From contig CP092879.1 in the NCBI GenBank assembly GCA_030710605.1, positions 44,459,151-44,523,150 on the forward strand: a stretch of 64,000 bases of DNA, given 5' to 3'. Every line of letters begins with the position of its first letter. Position 1 is the first letter of the stretch. Source of the DNA: Cordylochernes scorpioides (Eukaryota; Arthropoda; Arachnida; Pseudoscorpiones; Chernetidae). A program made the translations under genes and the position numbers. Below are positions 41,473-52,745 of this stretch, in pieces. The notes beneath the pieces were generated by a model. It was not told where the DNA came from and did no database searches. It was given only the letters and a program-made list of their open reading frames with translations.

Positions 41473-41660
41473 TATTGACACATGGAAAATTAGGAAAGAC
41501 AAACTTCAGGATAACACAGAAATGTATTTAAAGCAAGTACAAACTATGAATGATAAAACAAAAGATATATATAAGCAACGAGGAAAGTTTACAGAGTAGC
41601 AAAAAATATAAATATTAAAATTATATTCTGTTAATAAAATAATAAATACTTTGCTACAAC
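41473..41660 (-). repeat. diverged solo LTR of the TRIM family
   Basis: ACACATGGAAAATTAGG, AAACTATGAAT, CTGTTAATAAAATAATAAAT and a CTACA end match the LTRs at 42604 and 43125 with many changes. Confidence 0.6.
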
Positions 41661-42603
41661 ATATTGAAAACAAAACAAATATAAAGCAAGTTTACTTAGG
41701 GTATATTACAGGATCCAAAATACGCTTCGTGAAATAGAAACAATCAAGTAATACACGAGAGTTGAAACATGAAAAGGTTTTGAAATATTACTTCAAACAT
41801 CCTGACCACTGTTGAGAAATACTAATAAATATGGCAGGGGGTAGAAATCTCATTATTATGATACATTTATTGTCTGCCAACAATTTCATCTTCTTACATC
41901 CTTTTTTTGACACACTGACCTTCAACCTATCCTCATCTACCCCCCATATAAACACCAATTCCTTTCCCGTACTTTTCCTGTTCTCTATTTATCAATTCTA
42001 GATCTATTTTTCCATCATTATATCCACCCAATGGAAAACTACAATAATTGCTCCAATCTATATTAAACGTAATGGATTAGAGCGCCATCTATATATAAAT
42101 AATGACACTATTTAGCGCACTTTTTTCTTTTTCAAATGAAACAATCTCCCATTGTCTTTTCAAGGATAGAAAATTTGTATTTATCCATCGCAATAGAAAT
42201 AGTAAGAAATTGTTTTATTCGAAAAATAATTTCGCTAAACGGTTTTCTTGTGAACAAAAATACACTCATTACAAAAATCACAATAATTGTACTTTTAAGC
42301 ATTAATATCGGGATTCATACATGAACTCTGAACGATAATGATATACTGTGACTTATAGAATATATTATTTCTTTATTAAAAGCCTATTACTAAGTTGAAA
42401 GCAATAAGAATGCATGTCATATTCTAGAAGGTCTATAAAGGATAAGTCAGGTTTTTTCAAGTTGTCCTGAAAGCAGTGAGATGATCATTAGCAACTCCAA
42501 GGCTGAAGTTAATGGAAGACGTGGGTTCTTCGCATTGATTATTCCATCAAACTTTCTCACGGATTCTTATATGTTACCTTTCGAAAATACATTCTAGTAA
42601 TAT

Positions 42604-43340
42604 TGCCACGTGGAAAATTAGGGAAGACAAAAACTTCAGCAGGAAACAAAATTTATTTCAGGGAAGGACAAACTATGAATTGTAAACAAAAGATAAGCCA
42701 CGAGGGAAATTCACAGAGTCGCAAGATATAAACATAAAAATGACCACTCTGTTAATAAAAAATAATAAAATTAATAAATACTATGTTACATAGCTTCTTC
42801 CCTATGGGAGCTGTGACCCACAGCTAGCAATTATTGTAGATACTGACGTGGATTTGACGTGCTTCTGCCAAGGATTCCATCGAAGTCTTGGAACTTTGTC
42901 CCTAGTACCTTTGCGTCCATTTTCTTGCGGCGTGAAGAGCGGCTTTGTCGTCGTATCGTCGTCTATAGGGAGATCTTCATCTTGGAAGGAAGTCTTGGCT
43001 TCGACACGGCGGTGGAATCCTGGAGTCAGTCTCTAAAAATGTGGATCACAGCACCCATGGCTTCAAATTCTTCTGGGCGATCTTCAGTTTGTCTTCCCTA
43101 ACTTACACAGCATCTCCACCAAAATGCCACGTGGAAATTTAGGGAAGACAAAAACTTCAGGAGGAAACAAAATTTATTTCAGGGAAGGACAAACTATGAA
43201 TTGTAAACAAAAGATAAGCCACGAGGGAAATTTACAGAGTCGCAAGATATAAACATAAAAATGACCACTCTGTTAATAAAAAATAATAAAATTAAGAAAT
43301 ACTATGTTACATAAATAAAATTTATAAATACTATGTTACA
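42604..43340 (-). mobile_element. TRIM-like miniature LTR retrotransposon
   Basis: Two 187-bp direct repeats (42604-42790 and 43125-43311) with TG...CA ends differ at only about four positions and flank 334 bp without a Gag or Pol frame. On the minus strand the right repeat is followed by TTTTGGTGGAGATGCTG, which looks like a primer-binding site, and purine-rich GGGAAGAAG precedes the left repeat, like a polypurine tract. The right LTR end seems duplicated up to 43340; ATAT before 42604 and after 43340 may be the target duplication. Autonomous partner unknown. Confidence 0.75.
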
Positions 43341-43913
43341 ATATTATACACATTCTTCAACATTTTAACCATATTTGTATTCCAACCCTTTGTACATATT
43401 TCAATTGTGTTGTTATTTTCTCTCTTTTCAACTAACTAACTTGCATACTAATTCTTATACATATTTCAAATGATCTTTCTTCTCTTTCGATGTTTAATTT
43501 AACTTTAAAGTGCAAATATCCCTAGGGAGACATAGCACTAGAGTCGAAATAAATAAAAATAAAATACATATTTTTCTTTACTTGTTAGATTATTAGAGAT
43601 CATTAGGTTTTGATAAGAGAAACTATGATCGAATTGTAAATTTGATTATATAAATAATAATGATGAATGATTTCTACATAGCTCTATGTGGAATTCTGTA
43701 GTTTTAGACAAGTCCAATCCTATCAGTGGGTGAAATAACAAATAGGGTTCTGACATCTTATAATGGTAAAGTTAAACTACTTCTCTATACATATTATACA
43801 TACTTTTAAACGCTATTTTCTTATTTCTACAAACCTTAAGTTCATTTGAATAGAAATTGATAAAAGGAAGGCATGTCTCCATTGGTGAAAACTCCCAGGT
43901 AAACTCTCTCAAT
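43341..43913. other. no supported feature
   Basis: AT-rich. 43870-43910 weakly resembles the inverted-repeat arm at 44310-44360. Confidence 0.4.
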
Positions 43914-44118
43914 CAGGGGTCGGCAAACTGCGGCTCGCCAGCCACATGCGGCTCTTTGGATGTGTAGCTGCGGCTCTTTATATAGTTCCATAGGCAAATA
44001 TCATTTATGCGAGTACTATTTATTGTTGGCAAGAAAAAATATTGTGGCTCTTTAAAATCTTGAAATTTTATAAATTGTAATTTTTGACTCTTCCGATTCA
44101 AAAGTTTGTCGACCGCTG
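43914..44118. mobile_element. hAT-type nonautonomous element
   Basis: Starts CAGGGGTCGGCAAACT and ends with the imperfect inverse (AGTTTGTCGACCGCTG), typical hAT ends; internal GCGGCTCTTT repeats. About 205 bp, no transposase. An exact 8-bp target duplication is not visible. Confidence 0.65.
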
Positions 44119-44219
44119 GTCTAGAGAGCTCTATAACAATAAGAAATCATAAAAAAACGCAAACTTTTATTGATATCTTAAATACGTTTTCGAGCAAGTT
44201 CTTCTTCAGATAACTAAAA

Positions 44220-44455
44220 ACGTATATGAAAATTCGAAACTATTATAGACGCGTATGATTATTAAAAATAAAACAATTTCTACTGCCCTTTACTGCAAAG
44301 GGAAAATTAGGGAGGGCCTGGCTCATCAGTGGTGAACTCTCTCAGCGGTTTCTCAAGTTTAATATACCATCCCGCTGTTATATTGTATTTTTCGATCTTC
44401 ATTTTATAGTGACACTGATGCTAGACCCTTGAAATGGGTATTTTAGATGAACTAT
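44220..44455. repeat. left arm of a ~1.2-kb inverted repeat
   Basis: GGCCTGGCTCATCAGTGGTG, AACTCTCTCAGCGGTTTC, CGATCTTCATTTTATAGTG and GATGCTAGACCCTTG are inverted at 45220-45430. Confidence 0.7.
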
Positions 44456-44934
44456 GAACATAAACCTCTAGGAAATCAGAATTACATACGATTATAAATA
44501 TATAGACAAACGTATAGAATGGAGAGATCGAATAGCATTAAAAAAGAGAAATTTATATGACATGTTTAAAGGACATAACGATTTCATATATTTGAATGAG
44601 GTAGAATAATTAACTATAAAAAGATTTAACGAACAAAGTGGATAAAAAAATTATCAAATATATGAGGGGAAAAATTGTGGTGGAATTCATGGAAACAACT
44701 TTAGGAAGTGGAAAGCTTTATTAAAAATTTAATTTATTAATCAACCAGGCGCGATATTGAAATATTTGCGCCTAATACAGAGGAAATAAAAAAAAAGCAA
44801 ACAAATTAGAACTTATAATTAAATATTTACAGATTTACATGCATTATTCTACAGAGTTCATAAAATTTATATAGGCAAAGTGGCTGAGGTGAAAGAGTTA
44901 GATCATCTAAATCAGTTAGAGCGTTTGATATCGC

Positions 44935-45095
44935 CTGTCGTCTATTTTTTTTTTTTTTTTGAAGGAGACAGAATCAATTTTGCTAACACTTGGTTATCAC
45001 GTATTTCTTCAATAAAGGTTACTTTGTATCAAATATCTTTCAAAATTATTGTCTGAATCGCGATATACATGCTAAAAGGTACAATTTCCTTTGAA
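44935..45095 (+). repeat. TIR element of the CACTCATGGACAAAAC family, in the IR spacer
   Basis: ATATCGCCTGTCG, T run, GAAGGAGACAGAATCAATTT, ATTTCTTCAATAAAGG, ATTGTCTGAATCGCGATATA. Confidence 0.6.
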
Positions 45096-45219
45096 AATGA
45101 AAATAAATCAGTTTTTTTTAACAAAAAATATGATACAAATCAATACGTTGAGAAGGGCAGATCTAATTAGTATGGAAGAAAATGTATAATTAAAACAAAA
45201 TTCAACCTTAAATTTAATG

Positions 45220-45430
45220 AATTTGAACCCATTCCAAGAGTCTAGCATCAGTATCACTATAAAATGAAGATCGAAAAATGCAATATAACAGCGTTATGAT
45301 AGATTAAACTTGCGAAACCGTTGGGAGAGTTCACCACTGATGAGCCAGGCCTTCCCATTAATTTTACCATTGCAGTAAGGACAGTAGAAAATGTTTTATC
45401 TTTAAAAGAATTATACGCTTCTATATAATT
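45220..45430. repeat. right arm of a ~1.2-kb inverted repeat
   Basis: Inverse of 44220-44455, ending in GCAGTAAGGACAGTAGA. A third relative is at 52560-52680. Confidence 0.7.
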
Positions 45431-46398
45431 ATATAGATAGAAAGATAAAAACATCAAATTCTCCTTGCCTGCTGATGCACTCTAAAAGCTAGAAAGCGGA
45501 TACGAATTTGCACAAAAATATACAAAATAATCAATGTGTGCGCTATAAATTTTACATCTACAGTAGAGCAAATTTATATTTAAAGATTAAGTGTGTAATC
45601 AAACGGGTGTCTATGGCATACCTGTAAATGCAAAAGTGGAACTGCTTTCCACATATATAGACATGTGGTTCACTTGCAGTTAAAGCAGTCGCTAACTACC
45701 CACCATGATTATCATGGCGTGTAAAACATGTACTAGGAATTAAAAAAGTATCCTTCATAGATATTTTCATTTTTTACTTTTCTATTCAATGGTTATCACT
45801 CTTTGTTTTGATCCTTTTTTTAAAATCATTTTTCGGTTATATTCTTTGATTTGATATTTTAAAAAGCATTTAGAGAGGCTTTGTTGAAATGGAGTATTGT
45901 ATTTTATAATTTATCAACTAATAAAACATTATTGAATACACGCGAATATAACTTGCATAAAATTCTTTTCCAATTCAGGAAAATCCACTCGTTGTGAGAT
46001 TGATAAAAAATATCTTTCCATTTCCTTATAGACTGTCAATAGAGAGAAACAAACATCATAATTAAGTTATTCAAAGTGCTGATATCATTATTTAAGTAAA
46101 AAAAACATGGGTGAATATCTATAATTTAGAATTCAATAATAATATATTCAACTATTTTTATAGTTGAGTTGTTATTTTTCTCTTAATACGTAGTTATGGC
46201 TTTCACTTTGGCTTTTTGTCTCCATACTGACGTGAAGAGAAACTCGCAGATAAATAATTATTTATATAATTATATTTTTATGAATAAAATACGTGAAATC
46301 CATTTTAGTTAATATTTTTAGGATTCTTTGACAAGTTTTAAAGCCCTAAATATATTGAACCAAAATGGATTTTAACGCATTTTTTATTTATAAAATAC
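45431..46398. other. no supported feature
   Basis: AT-rich. A hairpin GAACTGCTTTCCACAT ... ATGTGGTTCACTTGCAG lies at 45640-45680. Confidence 0.4.
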
Positions 46399-46590
46399 AT
46401 TCATGGACAAAATTTAAGAAAGTTGAAATTATTTGTTGGTTGTCTGTTTTTTTAAGGAGACAGTCAATTTTGTTCACACTTGGTTATCTCGTGTATCTTC
46501 AATAAAGGTAACTGTATAAAATATATTTCAGGTTTGTTGTTTGAATCCCGATATACATGCTAAAAGGTACAACTTCTTAAGTTTTGCCAA
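46399..46590 (+). mobile_element. TIR element of the CACTCATGGACAAAAC family
   Basis: ATTCATGGACAAAATTTAAG at the left; CTCGTGTATCTTCAATAAAG; TGAATCCCGATATACATGC; ACTTCTTAAGTTTTGCCA at the right. Confidence 0.65.
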
Positions 46591-47082
46591 AGTTTTCTCT
46601 ATGTGTGGATAAATAATCTTTTACCCGTGATTCTCTTTTCACATTAGTTTGAAGAGAGATGGCCCAAATGAAGGCAATAACTGGACGTACTAATAAAAAG
46701 TAACATTCCAATTATAAAAATATTCAGATATATTATAAAGGAATTATAAAATTCAGATATGATCTCTTGTTTTTGCTTAATTAATGAAATTAGCAATTTG
46801 AATAGCCTAATTATGATGTTTACCTGTCATTTCTGATAGTCCATAAGGAAATTGGAAGATATTTTTTTGCAATCCCACAACGAACGAATTTACCAGAATT
46901 AGATAAGAAAATGACACGTTATCTTGACGTTTCAAGGTTAAAATAATCTAAAGAATGAATGATATAATTAAACTAACACAGGTTTCTCTGTTTCATAATA
47001 ATATAATAAAGAATATAAAAATATATTGTAAACAACAGAATAGATGAAATATTTGAAGGAAAATCTTGTCGAACTTCGTACA
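46591..47082. other. no supported feature
   Basis: AT-rich, nothing recognised. Confidence 0.4.
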
Positions 47083-47605
47083 CTCATAGACAAAACTTAG
47101 AGAATTTTTATACTATCATGTCGCCAGTTGTCTGTTTTTTTTTAAAGGAGACAGAGACAATTTTTTTATACTTGATTATTTCGCGTGTCTTCAATAGAGG
47201 TCACTGTGTATCAAATATCTTTCAAAGTATTTTTCTTTCTTATCCCCACTCAATCATATTAGGGTATCAAGCCTGTACAGTTGACATCCATAATGACTGA
47301 TTGAAGTAGAAGGTGTCTGCCTTTGTAATTAAGACAGGGAGCACTACGCAGTAGCAGGTGGACTTAGCACCATGTGCAGACGCTCCTAACATGGAGTACA
47401 GACGCTGCTCATCCTGTATGCCTAGTTTAGGGGCCTTTACATGGTACTATCAGCCAGGCCAGCTGAGGCCAGTTTTTTTAGCGAACTTGTTACTGCTCCC
47501 CTTTCTCCTTTTTCATCCTGGCTTAGAACCGGCAAAGACGGAGTTATATTCCAGTTATTGTATGAATCACGATATACATTTCCTGAAGTTTTGTCCATGC
47601 GTGTA
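47083..47605 (+). mobile_element. TIR element of the CACTCATGGACAAAAC family, interrupted
   Basis: ACTCATAGACAAAACTTAG at the left; the element breaks in the GTATCAAATATCTTTCAAAGT segment at about 47227 and resumes at about 47550 with AGTTATTGTATGAATCACG, ending TTTTGTCCATGCGTG. Confidence 0.65.
47227..47550 (-). mobile_element. unidentified ~320-bp insertion
   Basis: GC-richer DNA splitting the TIR element. Its plus-strand left edge is ATTTTTCTTTCTTATCCCC, so on the minus strand it would end in an A-rich tail, as a retroposon does. Minus-strand start is near ATAACTCCGTCTTTGCC. No protein or tRNA start recognised. Could be a SINE or a LINE 3' end. Confidence 0.45.
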
Positions 47606-48642
47606 TGAGAAAACTTTTCTAAATAGTAAAATGCTTTAGTCAAATCCATCCTCACCAGTAAGTGCATGTAGCCGAAAATATGGTCAATCACGTTATAAAC
47701 ACGAAATCAAATTGATTTCTACATGTCTAGACATGGGGTGCAGCTTATACTAGAATCAGTAACAAACAATTAAATCATATAATTATATTATGAATTCCCC
47801 ACGGCTTCATACGCATGCATACAAAGTCGTCTAACATATACTTTACACAAACACATACACACGTACACACAAACGATATAAGTCAAAATACATATCTGAT
47901 TATCTGTAGTAATTTTTTCGATTTCTTTTTCGCAAATATATTTTATTTATATATTTCTGAAATTTTCAACTAAAAATTTCCTTCAGTTGTTAATGCAATT
48001 TGAAATACAGGCAGAGGATGTCTATATTTTAAAAATAACGATTTATCTTGCCTTACGTGAGTGAACTAAACTGTTATTTCCCCTTAATCAAAAATTGAAT
48101 TTTTGAAACTAAATAGGTCAAACATATGCTTTTAATATGGAATAATTCCAAAGGAAGCTAAAAGTTTCTTTTTGACCTTTCGAAAATAACTTCCTTTGAA
48201 TTCCAATTATTAAAAACGATGAAGTAAAGATAATGCTATCTGCATATTTTTTGACGTAAATTTATGATTATGGCAGTAGTATGACTTGAAGGTAAGTTTG
48301 TTTTGAAATTAAGAAGAGTACTTAATAGTGAAAAATTAATTGATATATATATCAATCTCAAAATATGTTTCTCATTTTGATAATTAATGCCAAATGGGAA
48401 AGCAGGAGACTGGTATACAAGGTGTGATTCAACCAGGATAGGACATCAAGCTATACTTCTCATTCTACGGTAGAAATTTTAGAGCAGAGACATAATTGAC
48501 ACAGGAATTTCTGGCATACAATTTTCACTTATACTTGTTAAGTCTCCGGATCAGACATTCCTGGATTTCTTTTTTTTTTTTTAATTACAGCTTGTTGAAA
48601 CAGAATCAAAGAAATACAAGATATTTATATAGATTTATTTAA
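47606..48642. other. no supported feature
   Basis: AT-rich with short simple repeats (for example CACA runs at 47850). No gene. Confidence 0.4.
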
Positions 48643-48789
48643 AATAAAGAAGGCATCTCCTGACCACAAGCACATGTGCTTTTTAGATGGCAGAGCGCCA
48701 TCTAGTGGAGTAAAATAAACTAAACGTTTATTTAGCTTACTCCGAGATATTTGGCCATCCCAATTTCTTGATAAATCAAGAAAAGCCAT

Positions 48790-48829
48790 CCACGAACGCG
48801 TTTCGCGCTGTTGGCGCTCGTCAGCGTGG
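48790..48829 (-). ncRNA. hammerhead ribozyme, type I (copy f)
   Basis: CCACG, CUGACGA, GCGC-CAACA-GCGC, GAAACGCGUU, CGUGG: all core bases and stems present, one base shorter in loop II than the 2-3.4 kb copies. Confidence 0.88.
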
Positions 48830-49049
48830 AGAAGGCTGTAACCACCTGTAAGCACATGTGCTTGTGGTCAGGAGATGCCTTCTTTATTTTAAATATCAAC
48901 ACCTGACCCACTTATCTTTTATTTTTTTCTATTGTTTTTTCATGTGTTAAGCGTCTTTAGGGAATTTTGCCTTAAATACCCATTTCTTGATTTCTCGGGA
49001 AGCCATTGGGTCCAAAAAATCTTTTTGGTCGCAATGGTTACAGCCTTCT

Positions 49050-49089
49050 CCACGCTGACGAGCGCCAACAGCGCGAAACGCGTTCGTGG
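49050..49089 (+). ncRNA. hammerhead ribozyme, type I (copy g)
   Basis: Identical to copy f, opposite strand. Conserved although flanking sequence differs from the 2-3.4 kb units. Confidence 0.88.
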
Positions 49090-49344
49090 ATGGCTTTTCT
49101 TGATTTATCAAGAAATTGGGTTGGCCAAATATCTCGGAGTAAGCTAAATAAACGTTTAGTTTATTTTTACTCCATTAGATGGCGCTCTGCCATCTAAAAA
49201 GCACATGTGCTTGTGGTCAGGAGATGCCTTCTTTATTTTAAATATCAACACCTGACCCACTTATCTTTTATTTTTTTTTCTATTGTTTTTTCATAGATTT
49301 ATTGTGAATTAAATTATTGTAAATAGCAGAGAATTAGTAATTAC

Positions 49345-49537
49345 TAAGGAAGATGTACCTTTTAGCATGTATATCATGATTCAGACAATAACTATGAAAG
49401 ATATTACAGTGACCTTTATTGTAAACGCACGAGTTTTTCAAGTATGAATAAAATTGCCTCTCTGTCTCCTTCAAAAAAAAAATATATATAGGACCGGCGA
49501 CATTAGTTTCCACTTCCTGTAGTTATGTCCATGCGTG
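49345..49537 (-). mobile_element. TIR element of the CACTCATGGACAAAAC family, reverse
   Basis: GTACCTTTTAGCATGTATAT, GATTCAGACAATAACT, TGACCTTTATTG; then a T-poor edge with GTTATGTCCATGCGTGTA. Confidence 0.6.
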
Positions 49538-49596
49538 TAAAATTTCCTACATTTAGATGAGATAAGAAATGAATGGGTATTCAAATCGAAGGTAAA

Positions 49597-49801
49597 TTGA
49601 GTAAAAATACCAGGCCTCCAGGGAAAATTATCTTTTCACAAACCGTTTCAATCTCCAGCTTTCGGGCACACACGCCCTTCTACAAAAAAAAAAAAAAAAA
49701 AACATGTTTTCTCCTGTAGAAGGGCGTTCGAGCCCGAAAGCTAGAGATTGTAACGGTTTTAGAAAATACACTTTTCCCTGGAGGCCTGGTATTTTTACTC
49801 A
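49597..49801. repeat. long palindrome of two hammerhead-like units
   Basis: Arms of ~90 bases from TGAGTAAAAATACCAGGCC to its inverse, around an A run at 49684-49702. Each arm holds (TG)TAGA, AGGGCG...GCCC, GAAAGCT. In the right arm TCTC before the core can pair with GAGA after it as stem I. Confidence 0.7.
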
Positions 49802-50753
49802 ATATTGATACAAGGGATTATTTTATTGAATCGAAGATAAATTTTAAAAATCCTTTATCACTTTGAATAACACGACTTCCATATACAGTAGGTTAATACT
49901 GCCTCTATAACCAAAGATCCTATCTGAACTCAAGAATTTATTCTTTAACAACATATTGTCAACTTATTCTTTCCATTCCTACTGAGTGTCTATCTGCATT
50001 GTTTTTTTCTCTCAACGTCATGTAACTGGTTATGTAAGTTGTTTCTCGACTCTTGTTACCCAATTGACAAAAATAAAAACTGAAGCAGTTCGGAAAACAG
50101 ATTGAGCTCTACTGGAACTTATCGAATTTACATAAAAAGAAAGACAATAGAGGACTCCGCCATTATTTCAGTTTTTGCAATCCTTTCCTCTATTATGGCA
50201 GTAGGGAAAGTTTTTAGGGGTTATTTCCTCCCGTTTATAACTCATTATTCTCTGCTATTATTGATTTCATACTGTGACGGCTTGGCTGATATCCAGTAAC
50301 ACAGGTATGTCTTCCTGGCTGAAACCAAGATAAGAAACTTCGTCACAACCTTGAAGGTATGACATTGAAAATAAGGTAACATTGTGGGAGAATGATATTC
50401 ATATACCAATATAGAAAAACTATATTTCTAAACATTCAGTAAAACAATGTATTTCGACTTTTACCCTAGTACAGATGGTATTTGACAAATACAACCGATA
50501 TTTATTTATTTCAACACACAAAACGCGATATCCCGGCTAATGATAATTGCGTCGATTTACATTTTTGAACAGAAACAGTTAAAACAAATTATACTAGAAA
50601 AACAATTAATTGGAGAAAAAAATTATATCAGGAACCTGAACCTTTCATGTTAGAAAGGTAATCATGAATATATTCACAAAAATAGTTAAATCTGTTACAA
50701 TTCTCTTTGGTATTTACAAATTGATATAGATCTACAACATTATTCACTGTCTG
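49802..50753. other. no supported feature
   Basis: AT-rich; the 65-codon frame at 50102-50299 is not convincing. Confidence 0.4.
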
Positions 50754-50966
50754 TTATATAGCGATAAAGAAGAGCGAGCATTCCAGCAGTAGATGTCTCG
50801 AGTCCTGGATTACCTTGCCACAGTGACAGCTAGCGTCCTCAACCGCTGCAATTGTTGATAAAAATCCCTTAAAATGTCCGTGGTGTTCGATATATAATAC
50901 GTAACCTCTCTTGTAAGAAGTTGCGAAATCCAAACCATTACTGTAGTAATGAAAGCCATAACACAA
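50754..50966 (-). pseudogene. LINE C-terminal remnant
   Basis: Minus-strand frame reading HHGHFKGFLSTIAAVEDASC then HCGKVIQDSRHLLLECSLF. C-x-C ... H-x4-C after a GH-F-FL motif is typical of LINE (R1/Jockey-like) C-termini. Truncated upstream. Confidence 0.65.
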
Positions 50967-52256
50967 AACCAGGGTATACAGGTTAGCCTCCTGTTTGAAT
51001 TTTTTATACTTTTAAATAATATAAACCTAATTTTTCTAAGGTAAATTCATTATTCTAGAGTCAATTATATTCATATTGATAATATAAAATATAGAAAACG
51101 ATTAATGTTTATGTAGTTTGTTGTTGTTTCTCTCGCATGTAATATAATTATAAATCATTTGGCTACTTGAGAGATTGTGTTTAACCATAACTAAAATACA
51201 ACGGCAAGTTAACATTACAGTACTGATGTTATGTACATTCTTTGTGTCATCCTGTTTAGAAGTAATAATCAAAATTATTGTTTCAATGCATATTTGAAGG
51301 AAGAGATGCCCCTGTAGTTACATAAAATCGAAAATGTTACGAAAACCTCTCCTAAATGTATATTTATATGAATAATTCTATCCTTTATGGATGAAACAGA
51401 ATCTATGGAAAAATAATATTCAATAGATCTCTTAGTGAGAGGCATTGTAAATGGGCAGCAGTAGCTATCAGTACAAGCAAATATTTGAAAATAAAAGACA
51501 TTTAAAAAATTTAAACAGAAATTTTGAGTCTAGCTGAATCAGTCAAAATCGTCAGATTAATGGAGGCTTGTAGATTCTAGGGATAATTGTTTGAACTATA
51601 TAAAAACTGTCTTAATCTATAATCACTAGCGTTAGAATTGATGCCTTATTGTTGCTACTACATCAGCTTTGTCGCCGACCAGAGTCAGTTAGCTTGCTGA
51701 ATTGGTCAATAGATGGCGTTTAGTTTTAGTGTCTATTTTGACAACCTTTATTTTTATAAATCGATAAATTCACGACAAAATTTCATTTAGAAAATGGAAT
51801 TAGTACTATATTTACACTCAAGTCATTTTTTGTAAAAATAGTTTCTTCATTGAATTAGTGAAATTCAGGCTTATAAATATAATTTTTTAAATATAATTAT
51901 GTCATTCTTCAACTTGCTTCTGTCTAATAATTTTTAAATCAAATATTATATTGTATCTTTATTTCAAAATAAGATTCAATAAAACATAATAATGTCGTAT
52001 TAAAGGTTATTATGATGAAACACAAAGTTCAATTCAATTCTTTTATCTCTAAATTAGATATTTATCAAATGGTCAATTGGTATTCCACGCATACAGTGTA
52101 TAGACACGCATTATAGACATGCAGAAATAAAATATTTCATGGTTGTCTGAGAGAATGGAGATAAAGTCAATAAATAAATATGAGTTTCAAATTTGAATTT
52201 CATCCTGAATTTTCTCAAAATAATAATAATTTATGATTTTGATTTATTAATTAATA
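50967..52256. other. no supported feature
   Basis: AT-rich. Nothing recognised on either strand. Confidence 0.4.
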
Positions 52257-52415
52257 CAGTAGAACCTCCTTGTAAATGATGCCTAATTGCAAAGCCAAAG
52301 TGTCGTTTAGGGAGAGGTTTCCTCTTACCGGAGAGTTGCTAAATTGTAAAATGGTAATTTTTCAAATGAAAACTATCCTTTGTAGAGAGGTGTCCGTTAA
52401 AGGGAGGTTCTACTG
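52257..52415. mobile_element. MITE, pogo-like, TA flanked (second family, copy 2)
   Basis: CAGTAGAACCTCC ... GGGAGGTTCTACTG, TA on both sides, 159 bp. Ends are better preserved than in the copy at 29377. Confidence 0.8.
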
Positions 52416-52559
52416 TAATAATAATAATTAATATTGATAATATGATGCATTAGCGTGTCATCTGTTATAAGAAATTCAAATTATTTTTGAAACGTGTGAT
52501 TCTTTTTAAAATAAATATATATTTTTTTACAGTGGTATGGTAGAATCATACAGAGGTAT

Positions 52560-52680
52560 GATAGCTTAATCTGGCGAAACCGCTGGAAAGAATTAACACT
52601 GATTAGTCAGGCCCTCTCATTTATTTATCATCGCAGTAAGGGTAGTAGGAAATTTATTTTATTTAAAAAAGAAACATGCA
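52560..52680 (+). repeat. third copy of the 44-45 kb inverted-repeat arm
   Basis: GGCGAAACCGCTGG, ATTAGTCAGGCCCTCTCAT and CGCAGTAAGGGTAGTAG align with 45300-45400. Confidence 0.6.
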
Positions 52681-52745
52681 TTCCAGATTTCCTTCGAAGC
52701 ACATCATCCTCTTATACCAATAAGATACATCACAGGCCGCCTTAC

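Larger units (their letters stand above)
48643..49285. repeat. second retrozyme-like locus, inverted
   Basis: A minus-strand partial unit (48643-48845) is joined head-on to a plus-strand array whose GCACATGTGC palindromes are 353 bases apart (48846 to 49199). Same order of blocks as 1861-3577 with many substitutions, so an older, separate insertion. Each arm carries one intact hammerhead. Outer edges share AAGAAGGCATCTCCTGACCA and its inverse. Confidence 0.85.

Noticed and set aside
45300-45360. Possible hammerhead around CACTGATGAGCC with GCGAAACCG upstream.
   Set aside because: The two core strands are in the wrong order and only about 20 bases apart, too short for stems III and I; no stem II partner follows.
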